From: Candidatus Accumulibacter conexus
GTDB lineage: Bacteria > Pseudomonadota > Gammaproteobacteria > Burkholderiales > Rhodocyclaceae
Assembly (NCBI GenBank): GCA_017592775.1
Contig: JAGFNJ010000018.1
Span: 1-64,000 of the forward strand
DNA: 64,000 nucleotides
Direction of reading: 5' to 3'
In this document: positions 1 through 8,503 of the stretch, one piece after another
How the letters are laid out: each line of letters opens with the position of its first letter
Position numbering within the stretch: position 1 is the stretch's first letter
Position numbers and translations under genes: made by a program
The notes under the pieces: generated by a model
What the model saw: only the letters and a program-made list of their open reading frames with translations
Told to the model about the DNA's origin: nothing
Databases searched by the model: none

Positions 1-166
1 ATTGCGCCGTGATCATCCGGAAGGTCGCCAAATCCTCCTGCGCATGACTGAACACCGGCAGGACGCCGTGGAAATACACGACTCGCCCGTCCTCCTTCCC
101 GACAGACAGCAGGCCCTTGATCGGCGTTACCGCATCAGGAAAGATCGGCAAGAGCAGTTGGGGCAT
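1..166 (-). CDS. Transposase-type ORF, N-terminal part (runs off window)
   Basis: The ORF begins at an ATG on the minus strand (position 166), with a GGGAG ribosome site about 6 nt upstream, and leaves the window at base 1. The visible 55 residues start MPQLLLPIFPDAVTPI and contain VYFHGVLPVFSHAQED. From memory this opening resembles a helix-turn-helix transposase-like protein of multicopy elements in high-GC Proteobacteria; that family call is recollection and was not searched. Its position just beyond the point where the neighbouring helicase reading frame departs from its family fits an inserted element. It could instead be an ordinary conserved hypothetical gene. Confidence 0.5.
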   Translation of the reverse strand, partial: MPQLLLPIFPDAVTPIKGLLSVGKEDGRVVYFHGVLPVFSHAQEDLATFRMITAQ

Positions 167-286
167 CGGATTCTCCCGCAAGGTCGGCGTCGCGCCAGAA
201 AAACTCGACTATCCGCCTTCAGCGGTATCTTCGCAATATCTGCCCCGCTCCTGAGCAGAAATCCTCTCCAGTGCCTGATCCCGGCG

Positions 287-1495
287 CTAACCCCATGACT
301 TACTGTGCATTCCTGACGCCACTTGTGCAGGCGTCATGGCGCCGAGATCAGGTTGTCTGAGGCCGTTGATGGCGACGCAGGCATCGATGCCGCGGCTGCG
401 CAAACCCGCCACCTGATCGGCCATCAGCGCCACCAGCGGCGAGATGACCACGGTCAGCGCACCGGTCTTCGTGAAGCGCGACAGGGCCGGGATCTGGTAG
501 CACAGCGACTTGCCGGTGCCGGTGGGCAGGATCGCCAGCAGGTGTTCGCCACGCAGACCGGCCGCGACGATACCCTGCTGCAACGACTGTCCGTCGGCCG
601 CGGCCGGTTGCGCCCGGAAGGCGGAAAAACCGAACCAGCGCCGCAATTCCCGGCGCGCATCGTGGTGTTCGTCGCACCAGCGGCAAGCAGCGTGTCCACA
701 TGCCTCATCGCGCAGATGCCGGATGAGCCTGCCGGTGGCGGGAAACTGCTGCCGCACCCAGGGCGGCAGCACCGAGTTGCCGCCCGCCACCGACAGCCAG
801 GCGAGCGCGTAGGCCAGCGACCAGCCGCTCGCCGCAGCCTCGTCCACGACCCGCAAGGCGTGCTGCGCACAGCCCCGGTCGGCGAGCAGGCAGCCGATCG
901 CCTGCCGCGCCTCGGTGTCGGAAGGGCGCAGCCGCCGGCGCAGCATCGCGAACAGGCCGTCGACGGCGGCCGACCGCTGCGCGCGCGTCGTCAGCCAGTG
1001 CCAGGCGAGCATCAGCTCCGGGTCGTCGCGCTGCCGCTGCCGCAGAGCCACCACCTGATCGTCGAGCAGGTCGAGCGTCAGTTGCGCATCGAGCAGCGGG
1101 TCGTTGCGCTGGCTGCGCCTGAGCCCGCCGTCCTGATAGTGCTTGACGAGGTGGTGATAGGGGTGGCGGGGGAAAGCCAGCGGATTGAGCCACAGTGTGT
1201 CGACGACCGGCAGCCCGAGCAGTCGCAGTCGCGGCGCGACCGCGGCGAGATGGGGTCGGTCGAAGGCGAGCAGATTGTGCCCGAGGACGAAGCGGCAACC
1301 TTCGGCCAGCTCATCGAGACGGGCGAGTGCCGCAGCGAGATCGCCACCGCGGCAGTGCAGCCGCTCGCCGCTGTCGCCGCGCACCGCTGCCAGTTGGCGA
1401 ATCCGTCCACTGCGCAGTCCGACCTCGAGGTCGATCGACAGGCAGGGTGGCCTGAATGGCCACTCGCTGGTCCGCCTCGCTGAAGTATCGCTCAT
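287..1495 (-). pseudogene. RecQ-like ATP-dependent helicase with N-terminal exonuclease domain, truncated
   Basis: The product has 402 codons before a stop. Residues about 19-190 resemble a DEDD exonuclease: SIDLEV supplies the Asp/Glu pair (D22, E24), followed by a GHNLLAFD motif and a later Asp-containing helix. The C-terminal part begins a superfamily 2 helicase: the Walker A motif GTGKS, then VISPLVALMADQV (motif Ia). After CVAINGL the RecQ family normally continues through motif II (DExH) and the second RecA lobe. Here the frame instead reads about 18 unrelated residues and stops. The start was set at the ATG of MSDTSARR; a longer upstream reading begins in low-quality sequence. The gene looks broken by an insertion or rearrangement near position 358 and is unlikely to be an active helicase, although the exonuclease half could still be made. 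Confidence 0.75.
314..336. repeat. Short inverted repeat near the helicase break
   Basis: TGACGCC (314-320) and GGCGTCA (330-336) form a perfect 7-bp inverted repeat around a 9-nt spacer. It lies about 20 bp inside the point where helicase homology ends. It may be part of a mobile-element end, but the other end is outside the window. Confidence 0.35.
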
Positions 1496-1728
1496 GAACG
1501 CGATGATAACCGGCAGCGCCAGTGGCGATGGGCCGCCGCGCCGTCGACCGGGGTGCCGTTCAGCGAACACGTGTCAGCAGTAGTGAATTTCCTGCCGACG
1601 TGCCTGAACGAGGCCGCTTTTGCCCTATACTTGCAGGGTCTTGCAGACGCCCAGCCTGCCAATGAGGGATCGGCCGCCCGGCGTACCGCGGTAGGCGCGA
1701 GCAGCCACAGAGAAAAACGGAATGGAAG

Positions 1729-3963
1729 ATGTCTGACAACGACGAGCTGGTGTTCATCGACGATGAACGACAGCCTGCCGAAGAGCCCAACGAGGCGCGT
1801 CCCTGGTTCATTCTCGTCGCCGACGATGACGATGGCGTGCACGAGGTGACGCGCTTCGCCCTGGGGACGAGAAGCATCCTCGGCCGGCCGCTGGCCCTGC
1901 TGCACGCGCACTCCGGCGCCGAGGCCCTGGTCGTGCTGCGCCGGCAGCCAGACGTTGCGGTCATCCTGCTCGACGTGGTCATGGAGAGCGACGACGCCGG
2001 GCTGCGGCTGGTCGAAACGATCCGCAGCGACCAGTCGCTCGCCAACACGCGCATCATCCTGCGCACGGGACAACCCGGGCACGCCCCGGAAGCCGAGACC
2101 ATCTCCCGCTACGATATCAACGACTACAAGACCAAGGCCGAGCTGAGCGAGAGCCGGCTGCTCGCCAGCCTGACCATGGCCATCCGCTCCTACGACCAGT
2201 TGCAGCGGCTGGATGCCCACCGGCGCGGGCTGGAAATGATCGTCAGCGCGAGCAACCAGCTCAACGCCAAACCGGGCGTGCGGGCTTTTGCCGAAGGTCT
2301 GATCACGCAGATCGCGGCGCTCATTGGCGTTCCTGCCGACGGCCTCGTCTGTGCCTGTGCGGAGAAGCCGACCAACACGACGAACGGCGGCGAGCACCGG
2401 GTGATCGCTGCTGCCGGACAGTTTGCACCGCTCATCCACCACCGCCTGAGCGAGATCGACGATGCACGCATCGCACTCGCCCTGCAGAGCGCGCTGCAGG
2501 CCAGGGCCAGCAACATCGGCCGTCACAGTGCGACGCTGTTCTTTGCCAAGACGGCTGATGCCGGGTTTGCCGCCTACGTCGGATCGGCGCAGCCGATCCC
2601 GCCAATCGACCAGGAACTGCTCGAGGTGTTCTGCAGCAACATTGCCCTCTGTGCAAAGAACGTCGACCTCGTCGCCGAACTCAGACGTGACGCTTTCTTG
2701 GACCGTCAGCTCGCGATGCCGAACAGAAACGCCCTGATCGTCGAACTCAATCGCCGGGCGCAGGTGGCACCCTACGGCGACGGCGTTCTGGCGGTGGTCG
2801 ACGTGGACCAGTTCGCCACCGTCAATGACATCCTCGGACAGCACTACGGCGACCTCGTGCTGAAGATGGCCGCGGACCGACTGCGCGAGCGCTTCGCGCC
2901 ACCAGCATTCGTCGCCCGTCTCGCCGGCGACGCCTTCGCCATCATCGGACAGAGCGACGCACTCGGCCCGGCGTCGATTCAGGACTGCTTCTCCAGCCCG
3001 TTCGCGCTGATGGGCATCCAACAGCCGCTGTCGGTGTCGGCGGGAGTCGTCTACCTGAACAGTGGCTTTCGCGCCGGCGGCGAATACCTCGCAGACGCCT
3101 ACCTGGCGCTCAAGCGGGCCAAGGCGAGCGGCCTGGCACAGATCGTCACCTTTACCGCCGACCTCGCGAGCGAGGTCCGGTCGCGTGCGCGCCTGCTGGA
3201 CGATCTGCGCCGCGCCTTCGAGAGCCGACAGTTGTACCTCGCCTACCAGCCCCAGATCGACCTGGCCAGCAACCGGGTGGTCGGCGCCGAAGCCCTGTTG
3301 CGCTGGCGGCTGGCTGACGGAACGATGGTTCCCCCAGCGACGTTCATCCCGATTGCCGAACAATCGGGACTGATCATCGACCTTGGTCGCTGGCTCCTGC
3401 ACGAGGCCATGCAGGCGCTGCACCGCCTGCGAGCGGCCGGCGCTCCCGACCTGCGACTGGCGGTCAACGTGTCGGCGGTCGAACTGCGCCGCCCCGATTT
3501 CGCCGCCAGCGTATGCCGGGCGCTGCGCGACATGGCGGTCCCGGCCGACGCACTCGAGATCGAGATCACCGAGTCGTTGGCCGTCGGCACGAGCGAACCG
3601 ACGATCCAGTCGCTTGCCACGTTGCGCGCCAGTGGCGTCACGGTGGCCATCGATGATTTCGGCACCGGCTACTCGTCGCTGGCCTACCTGGACCGGTTAC
3701 CGGCCGATCGCCTCAAGATCGACCGCAGCTTCATCGCCACCCTGCAGCATGATGGTCGCGCGGCGCGAATTCCGCGAACGATCATCGCCCTTGGTCGCGA
3801 ACTCGGTCTGCGCATCGTTGCCGAGGGCGTCGAGCAGCAGTCGGTCGCCGATGCCGCGCGTGCACTCGGTTGCCACGAGGCGCAGGGCTATCACTTCGCA
3901 CGGCCGATGCCCGAGGCCGAATTCATCGCTTGGCTGGAGGCCCGCCCGCCAGCCAGCGACTGA
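1729..3963 (+). CDS. Response regulator with degenerate GGDEF and intact EAL domain
   Basis: A 744-residue cytoplasmic signalling protein. Residues about 25-160 form a receiver domain with the likely phosphoacceptor D82 in VILLDVVM. Residues about 165-320 look like the DUF3369 GAF-type sensor that often follows such receivers. A GGDEF-like domain follows, but its signature reads AGDAF (399-403), so diguanylate cyclase activity is unlikely. The EAL domain is well preserved: EALLRW at 521-526, then DDFGTGYSSLAYL and a late EGVE. The expected reaction is hydrolysis of cyclic di-GMP, controlled by phosphorylation. No histidine kinase gene is adjacent. The ATG is preceded by a GGAAG stretch lying too close to be an ideal ribosome site. 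Confidence 0.9.
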   Translation: MSDNDELVFIDDERQPAEEPNEARPWFILVADDDDGVHEVTRFALGTRSILGRPLALLHAHSGAEALVVLRRQPDVAVILLDVVMESDDAGLRLVETIRSDQSLANTRIILRTGQPGHAPEAETISRYDINDYKTKAELSESRLLASLTMAIRSYDQLQRLDAHRRGLEMIVSASNQLNAKPGVRAFAEGLITQIAALIGVPADGLVCACAEKPTNTTNGGEHRVIAAAGQFAPLIHHRLSEIDDARIALALQSALQARASNIGRHSATLFFAKTADAGFAAYVGSAQPIPPIDQELLEVFCSNIALCAKNVDLVAELRRDAFLDRQLAMPNRNALIVELNRRAQVAPYGDGVLAVVDVDQFATVNDILGQHYGDLVLKMAADRLRERFAPPAFVARLAGDAFAIIGQSDALGPASIQDCFSSPFALMGIQQPLSVSAGVVYLNSGFRAGGEYLADAYLALKRAKASGLAQIVTFTADLASEVRSRARLLDDLRRAFESRQLYLAYQPQIDLASNRVVGAEALLRWRLADGTMVPPATFIPIAEQSGLIIDLGRWLLHEAMQALHRLRAAGAPDLRLAVNVSAVELRRPDFAASVCRALRDMAVPADALEIEITESLAVGTSEPTIQSLATLRASGVTVAIDDFGTGYSSLAYLDRLPADRLKIDRSFIATLQHDGRAARIPRTIIALGRELGLRIVAEGVEQQSVADAARALGCHEAQGYHFARPMPEAEFIAWLEARPPASD

Positions 3964-4277
3964 GAGCGGGGTGAAGCACTCGTCGCGCACGAGCCGGGCT
4001 GCCAAGCCGGCCGGCGCGCGGGAGCGCGTGCGCAACAGCGAAGCCTGCCAGCGCACGGCATTTCCTGACCACCTCCGGGTGCCCCACAAGGCCGCCCTCA
4101 CCGGCTTGCGGTTGGGCAATCCGCGCGCGCCCAAGGCGCCAGCAACCGCGGTACGCGAGCGATCCGGTGACACGACAGCGCGACCCACGGTGACCGGACA
4201 GGCATTTGCAGGTTAGCATTACGGCACTTCAACGCCCCGACCGCGGGCACCAACCCATGACACGCACAAGGACCGGC
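3964..4277. other. Intergenic region
   Basis: This 314-bp GC-rich gap separates the EAL regulator from malQ. A small in-frame reading extends malQ upstream, but with no ribosome site or conserved residues. No terminator, repeat or clear promoter was recognised. Confidence 0.5.
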
Positions 4278-5804
4278 ATGACATCCCTTCCCCGCCGCAA
4301 CGGCATTCTCCTGCATCCGACGTCGCTGCCCGGCGCACATGGCTCCGGCGATCTCGGCCCGGCAGCCTATCACTTCGTCGACTGGCTGCGCAGCGCCGGC
4401 CAGGCGCTCTGGCAGGTGCTGCCGCTCGGCAGCGTCGGGCCCGGCAACTCGCCCTACATCAGCCCGTCTGCCTTCGCCGGCAACGAACTGCTGGTCGACC
4501 TCGGCCAGCTGCGCGACATCGGCTGGCTGAGCGAAGCCGATCTGCGGCCGCTGCCGGCATTCCCCGCCGACCGGGTCGATTACGACGCCAGCCGGCGCTA
4601 CCGTCTGCCGCGCTTGCGGCAGGCGGCGAAACGCTTTCTCGAACGGCGCGAAGCTGCCCAGAATGCTGCCTTCGCCCGCTTCTGCAGCGCTGCCAGCGAC
4701 TGGCTGGACGATTACGCGCTGTTCATGGCGCTCGACCGCGCCCATGGCGGCGACGGCAGGATGTGGCAGGACTGGCCGGCGCCGCTGGCCCGCCGGCAAG
4801 CGGATGCACTGCGCGCAGCGCGGGCCGAACACGCCGACGAGATCGCCTTCTGGAAGTTCTGCCAGTGGCGTTTCGCCGAACAATGGGCGGCGGTCAAGCG
4901 CTACGCCAACTCGCATCGCATCGAGATCGTCGGCGACCTGCCCATCTTCGTCGCCGCGCACAGCGCCGATGTGTGGGCCAATCCGGGCCTGTTCGACCTC
5001 GATCTGCAGGGTCGTCCGCGCGTCGTCGCCGGCGTGCCGCCGGACTATTTCAGCGCCACCGGACAACGCTGGGGCAACCCGCTCTACCGCTGGTCGGCGC
5101 ATGCCGCCGAGGGCTACCGCTGGTGGGTCGCACGCATGCGACAGACGATGAGCCTGTGCGATGTCGTGCGCATCGACCATTTTCGCGGCTTCGAGTCGTT
5201 CTGGGAGATTCCCGCTGCCGCCGAGACGGCGATCGACGGCCAATGGCGGCCCGGACCGGGCGAGGCGGTCTTCGCCGCCATGCGCCGCGAACTGGGCGAC
5301 AGTCAGGGGCGCCTGCCGATCATTGCCGAGGACCTCGGGATCATCACGCCGGAAGTGAATGCTCTGCGACTGGCGATCGGCCTGCCCGGAATGCGCATCC
5401 TGCAGTTCGCCTTCGACGGCGATGCCCGCAACCCCTACCTGCCGCACAACTACGACGCCAATACCGTCGTCTACACCGGCACGCATGACAACGATACGAC
5501 GCGCGGCTGGTGGGAGTCGCTCGGGCATCCCGAGCAGGCGTACGTCCGCGCCTATCTCGGGGTCGAGGAGGAAACCGACGGCGAGATGCACTGGCAACTG
5601 ATCCGCCTCGCGTGTGCTTCGGTGGCGGCGGTCTGCGTCATCCCGATGCAGGACGTCCTCGGCCTTGACTCGGCCCACCGGATGAATGAACCGAGCCAGA
5701 GCGAAGGCTCCTGGGAATGGCGCTTCAACTGGCAACAGGTGGCGGACCGGCACGCCCGGCGGCTGACCGAACTGGCGCGGCTCTACGGCCGCCGCCGGGG
5801 CTGA
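4278..5804 (+). CDS. malQ: 4-alpha-glucanotransferase (amylomaltase)
   Basis: A 508-residue GH77 enzyme that transfers maltodextrin segments between glucan chains in glycogen and maltodextrin metabolism. Family landmarks are intact: GDLPIFVAAHSADVWA, the nucleophile D300 in VRIDHFRGF, the acid/base E351 in IIAEDLG, and the third carboxylate D404 in THDND. The ATG at 4278 is chosen because AAGGA ends 5 nt upstream; the ATG at 4257 and an earlier start at 4206 lack such a site. Its length fits the shorter bacterial amylomaltases without a large N-terminal insert. It stands alone here but belongs functionally with the glgB and glgX-type genes 25 kb away. It converges with the PEP-CTERM gene downstream. 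Confidence 0.95.
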   Translation: MTSLPRRNGILLHPTSLPGAHGSGDLGPAAYHFVDWLRSAGQALWQVLPLGSVGPGNSPYISPSAFAGNELLVDLGQLRDIGWLSEADLRPLPAFPADRVDYDASRRYRLPRLRQAAKRFLERREAAQNAAFARFCSAASDWLDDYALFMALDRAHGGDGRMWQDWPAPLARRQADALRAARAEHADEIAFWKFCQWRFAEQWAAVKRYANSHRIEIVGDLPIFVAAHSADVWANPGLFDLDLQGRPRVVAGVPPDYFSATGQRWGNPLYRWSAHAAEGYRWWVARMRQTMSLCDVVRIDHFRGFESFWEIPAAAETAIDGQWRPGPGEAVFAAMRRELGDSQGRLPIIAEDLGIITPEVNALRLAIGLPGMRILQFAFDGDARNPYLPHNYDANTVVYTGTHDNDTTRGWWESLGHPEQAYVRAYLGVEEETDGEMHWQLIRLACASVAAVCVIPMQDVLGLDSAHRMNEPSQSEGSWEWRFNWQQVADRHARRLTELARLYGRRRG

Positions 5805-5880
5805 CGCAGCGGCTGGGCCGTCATCCCGAGGCGAACGATCGGCCAATATTGCAGGCGCCGACGCCCGACCTGTTTTCAGC

Positions 5881-7410
5881 TCACGCCAATTTGCGCGCGC
5901 GCCGCAGCCGGTCGCCCAGCAGCCCCGCCAGCGCCAAACCGGCCAGCGCCAGGCTGCCGGGTTCCGGCACCTGCGCCAGCCAGAAGACCGAAGTGGTGCT
6001 CGAGCCTTCATTCGAAAAGGCGAGGTAATACTGGCCGTCCAGAGCATAGCCCTTGAGACCTTCGGGCGCGCGGTCGCCATTGGAGATCAGCAGCCCGACG
6101 AAGCTCGTGTTGGCCGGGTCGGTGATGTCGAACGCGGCAATCGCCGCCTGCAGCGTACGTTCCAGACCTATGAAGGCGAAGATGCGGCCGTTGATCTCCA
6201 TCAACTCCACGCCTTCTGGCTCAACGCCCTTGTCACGACTGCGGCCGTCGTCATAGATGCCGGCGGCGATGGCTTCCCGGTCGAGGATCTCGCCACTGTC
6301 GTAGACCAGCGCGCCATTGCCGTCGCGGATCGAGAACGAACGCGCGCCGGCAGTGAACAGGTTGCCAGCTGACGAGTCGGTGTTCGACACGCGCAGCGCG
6401 TTCAGTGGGGGCGCGGCGTTCAGGCCTGCAGAGCCAGCGTTCGAGCGATCGCCATCGTCTTCGCGGTAATCGCCTTCGTTGGCCATCACCACGAATGTCT
6501 GACCACCGCGTTCGAAAGTGGCCATGGCATCGGGTTGGTACAGACCCTTGACGTTGACGTTGATCAGGTTGGCTGTGCCGTCGTTCAGTGGATCGATGCG
6601 GTTTCCCGGCAGGCTGAAGTCCTTCACGCCGAGGCCGACGATCCGTGCGAAGGACCCGCTCTGGATGTCCAGCACGCCCATGGCGTTGGCCTCCTGCAGC
6701 GAGACGTAGGCCTTCGTGCCGGCGGCGTTGACGGCGATGTACTCCGGCTCGAAGTCCATGCCCGTGTTCGTGCGAATGTGTGTCCCTGTGGTCGCCACAC
6801 CGGCCAGCGTCGCCGCAGCGCTGACGCTGCGGCTGGCCATGTCGATGATGCTGACGCTTCCCGCCGGGTCCACAGCGGCTGGTCCATACGTGCGTGGAAG
6901 GACACCCGGCACCGAGGCAAGGGCACCGTAGGTGCTGGGCGTCCCCTCGTTGGCGACCAGGAGCTTGCTGCCATCGGGCGTGAAAGTCAGCATGTCGGGC
7001 AAAGCGCCGACGGCAAAGGTATTCGTGCCGGCCAGAAGGCTGCGCGTGGCGGTGTCGAACAGCCGGACATTGCCGGGGTCGGTGCGCACCGGCGCCTCGA
7101 AGGCCATGGCCGCGACGCCACCGCGTACGGCCACACTGTTGATGCTGCCGTAGGCACGGGTGTCGATCCGCTGCACCAGCGCACCGGTACGGGCATTGAG
7201 CACGTCCACACCGCTGACGCCAGCCACCCACAGGGTCTGGCTGGCGCCGTCGAAAGCGACGATCTCGGACAGGTAGCCGTTGGCGGGGTCGTGTGTGTAG
7301 GTCCAGGCCTTGCTGTTCAGCGTCGGCGCGGCAAGCGCGGAGAGGCTGACCACGGGCGCCAGGATGGCGCACGCCAGTGCGGGAGTTCTGAGGCGGAAGA
7401 GTCGGGGCAT
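5881..7410 (-). CDS. PEP-CTERM sorted secreted protein, choice-of-anchor I family
   Basis: The 509-residue product has an N-terminal signal peptide (about residues 1-27, ending SALAA) and a C-terminal sorting tag: VPEPGSLALAGLALAGLL followed by an Arg-rich tail. That is the PEP-CTERM plan recognised by exosortases in EPS-producing Gram-negatives. The central region has beta-propeller-like repeats (LWVAGVSGVDVLNARTG, FTPDGSKLLVANEG), matching from memory the choice-of-anchor I or esterase/phytase-like family. Enzymatic function is not established. No exosortase gene is in the window, so sorting would depend on a gene elsewhere. It is probably exported, trimmed and held at the cell surface or released into the polysaccharide matrix. 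Confidence 0.85.
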   Translation of the reverse strand: MPRLFRLRTPALACAILAPVVSLSALAAPTLNSKAWTYTHDPANGYLSEIVAFDGASQTLWVAGVSGVDVLNARTGALVQRIDTRAYGSINSVAVRGGVAAMAFEAPVRTDPGNVRLFDTATRSLLAGTNTFAVGALPDMLTFTPDGSKLLVANEGTPSTYGALASVPGVLPRTYGPAAVDPAGSVSIIDMASRSVSAAATLAGVATTGTHIRTNTGMDFEPEYIAVNAAGTKAYVSLQEANAMGVLDIQSGSFARIVGLGVKDFSLPGNRIDPLNDGTANLINVNVKGLYQPDAMATFERGGQTFVVMANEGDYREDDGDRSNAGSAGLNAAPPLNALRVSNTDSSAGNLFTAGARSFSIRDGNGALVYDSGEILDREAIAAGIYDDGRSRDKGVEPEGVELMEINGRIFAFIGLERTLQAAIAAFDITDPANTSFVGLLISNGDRAPEGLKGYALDGQYYLAFSNEGSSTTSVFWLAQVPEPGSLALAGLALAGLLGDRLRRARKLA

Positions 7411-8113
7411 GTCGGGATTCCGGTAGTGGTTGCAATGGTGCTGGGCGCCTGGCGTGACGCAACAGGACGGGTGGCACGCGTTGGGGAGTCAGGCCAGGGA
7501 CAGGCCTGACCTTGATGTATGACGTCGATGGCGCGACCGCAAAGCCGATTGTGGAGCTGGCGTGTGACAGACATGTGAACGGGCCGACACTTCACCCCGG
7601 GTGGGGTAGCCGTCCATCGCACGAGGCCAAGCGAGCGCGGACTTGCCACGGCGCAACTTCCCGCAAGTCAGGCCCGCGGTCGATGCCCGCGCACCGCCAC
7701 TGCTGCTGTCCAGTGCGGCGGCGGCATCCAGGCAATCATGCAGTTTGCCGTCAGCGATCCACTCATCGTTGCAGTCCTCGAAACGGTTTGCCGGTCAATC
7801 AACCTGGGCAATGGAGAGGCGGTACGACCGGGTGCATGTCCTGCCTACCATCTTCGTGAAGCACGATATGTGCCAAATCTCACGAATGACCGAACTTCCC
7901 ATTGATAAGACTTGTGTTTTTCCGTTCCACCGACCGTCATCGCGGGCCGCCAGTGAATCGTGTGTAAGATTTTTCGACACTCCTTTGCGGTGGAACTTCC
8001 GTTTCTTGCCGGACGTGACCCCTGCCACACACCACCCTGTCGACGGCACGGTCAGTAGTCATTGCTGCCGTTCGCGGCAAGGTCCGGGACCGGTCGCGGT
8101 AACGGGAGTCCAT
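7411..8113. other. Intergenic region with an AT-richer patch
   Basis: About 700 bp lie between the PEP-CTERM gene and the end of the Wadjet/cupin operon. Bases about 7850-7990 are clearly less GC-rich than the surroundings. Readings in this gap have no ribosome site or recognisable protein features and were not called. The region should hold the promoter of the PEP-CTERM gene, but no convincing sigma-70 or sigma-54 site was found. Confidence 0.5.
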
Positions 8114-8503
8114 TCACAAGCTCGGCGATCCGGCAGCCCCGACTGGCGGCGCGCCTTCGTCGCCGTAGAACACCGCCAGCCAGATCGTCAGGCGATCGGG
8201 CGCCGTCCACTCGACGCGGTGGCGACGGTGCGCGGCGATGTCCAGCCAGTCACCGGCCTGCAGGCGACGCGCATCGTCTTCGTCGGCAAAGCGCAGCAGC
8301 GCCTCGCCCTCCAGCAGCAGCACCCATTCCCCCTCTGGCTGGTCGTACCAGAAGCCTGGCGGGCTGGCCTGACCGTTCGAGACGATGCGCTCGATGACGA
8401 GACCGCGTCGCTGCAGGAGCTGCACGAACTGCTCGCCGGTCTCGCCGATCGGCGGCAGTCCGGCGAAGAGGTTGGCGACCTTGGTGCCCGGCTGCGACGA
8501 CAT
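8114..8503 (-). CDS. Cupin-domain protein coupled to jetD
   Basis: A 129-residue single-domain cupin. It contains EGEWVLLLEGEALLRF, a GDWLDIAAHRRHRVEW segment typical of cupin motifs 1 and 2, and metal-ligand candidates including the paired His after DIAA. The function is unknown; the fold usually binds a metal and a small molecule. The ATG overlaps the jetD stop in a TGATG arrangement, and an AGGAGG ribosome site lies inside the end of jetD, so the gene is very likely co-transcribed with the Wadjet genes. Cupins are not a standard Wadjet component as far as I know, so this is either an accessory gene or a chance operon neighbour. Confidence 0.8.
   Translation of the reverse strand: MSSQPGTKVANLFAGLPPIGETGEQFVQLLQRRGLVIERIVSNGQASPPGFWYDQPEGEWVLLLEGEALLRFADEDDARRLQAGDWLDIAAHRRHRVEWTAPDRLTIWLAVFYGDEGAPPVGAAGSPSL

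Noticed and set aside
4098-6080. A 660-codon minus-strand open frame
   Set aside because: It lies opposite malQ and shows no recognisable motif.
7411-7600. A sigma-54 promoter for the PEP-CTERM gene
   Set aside because: TGGCACG occurs, but on the wrong strand and without the -12 TTGC element.
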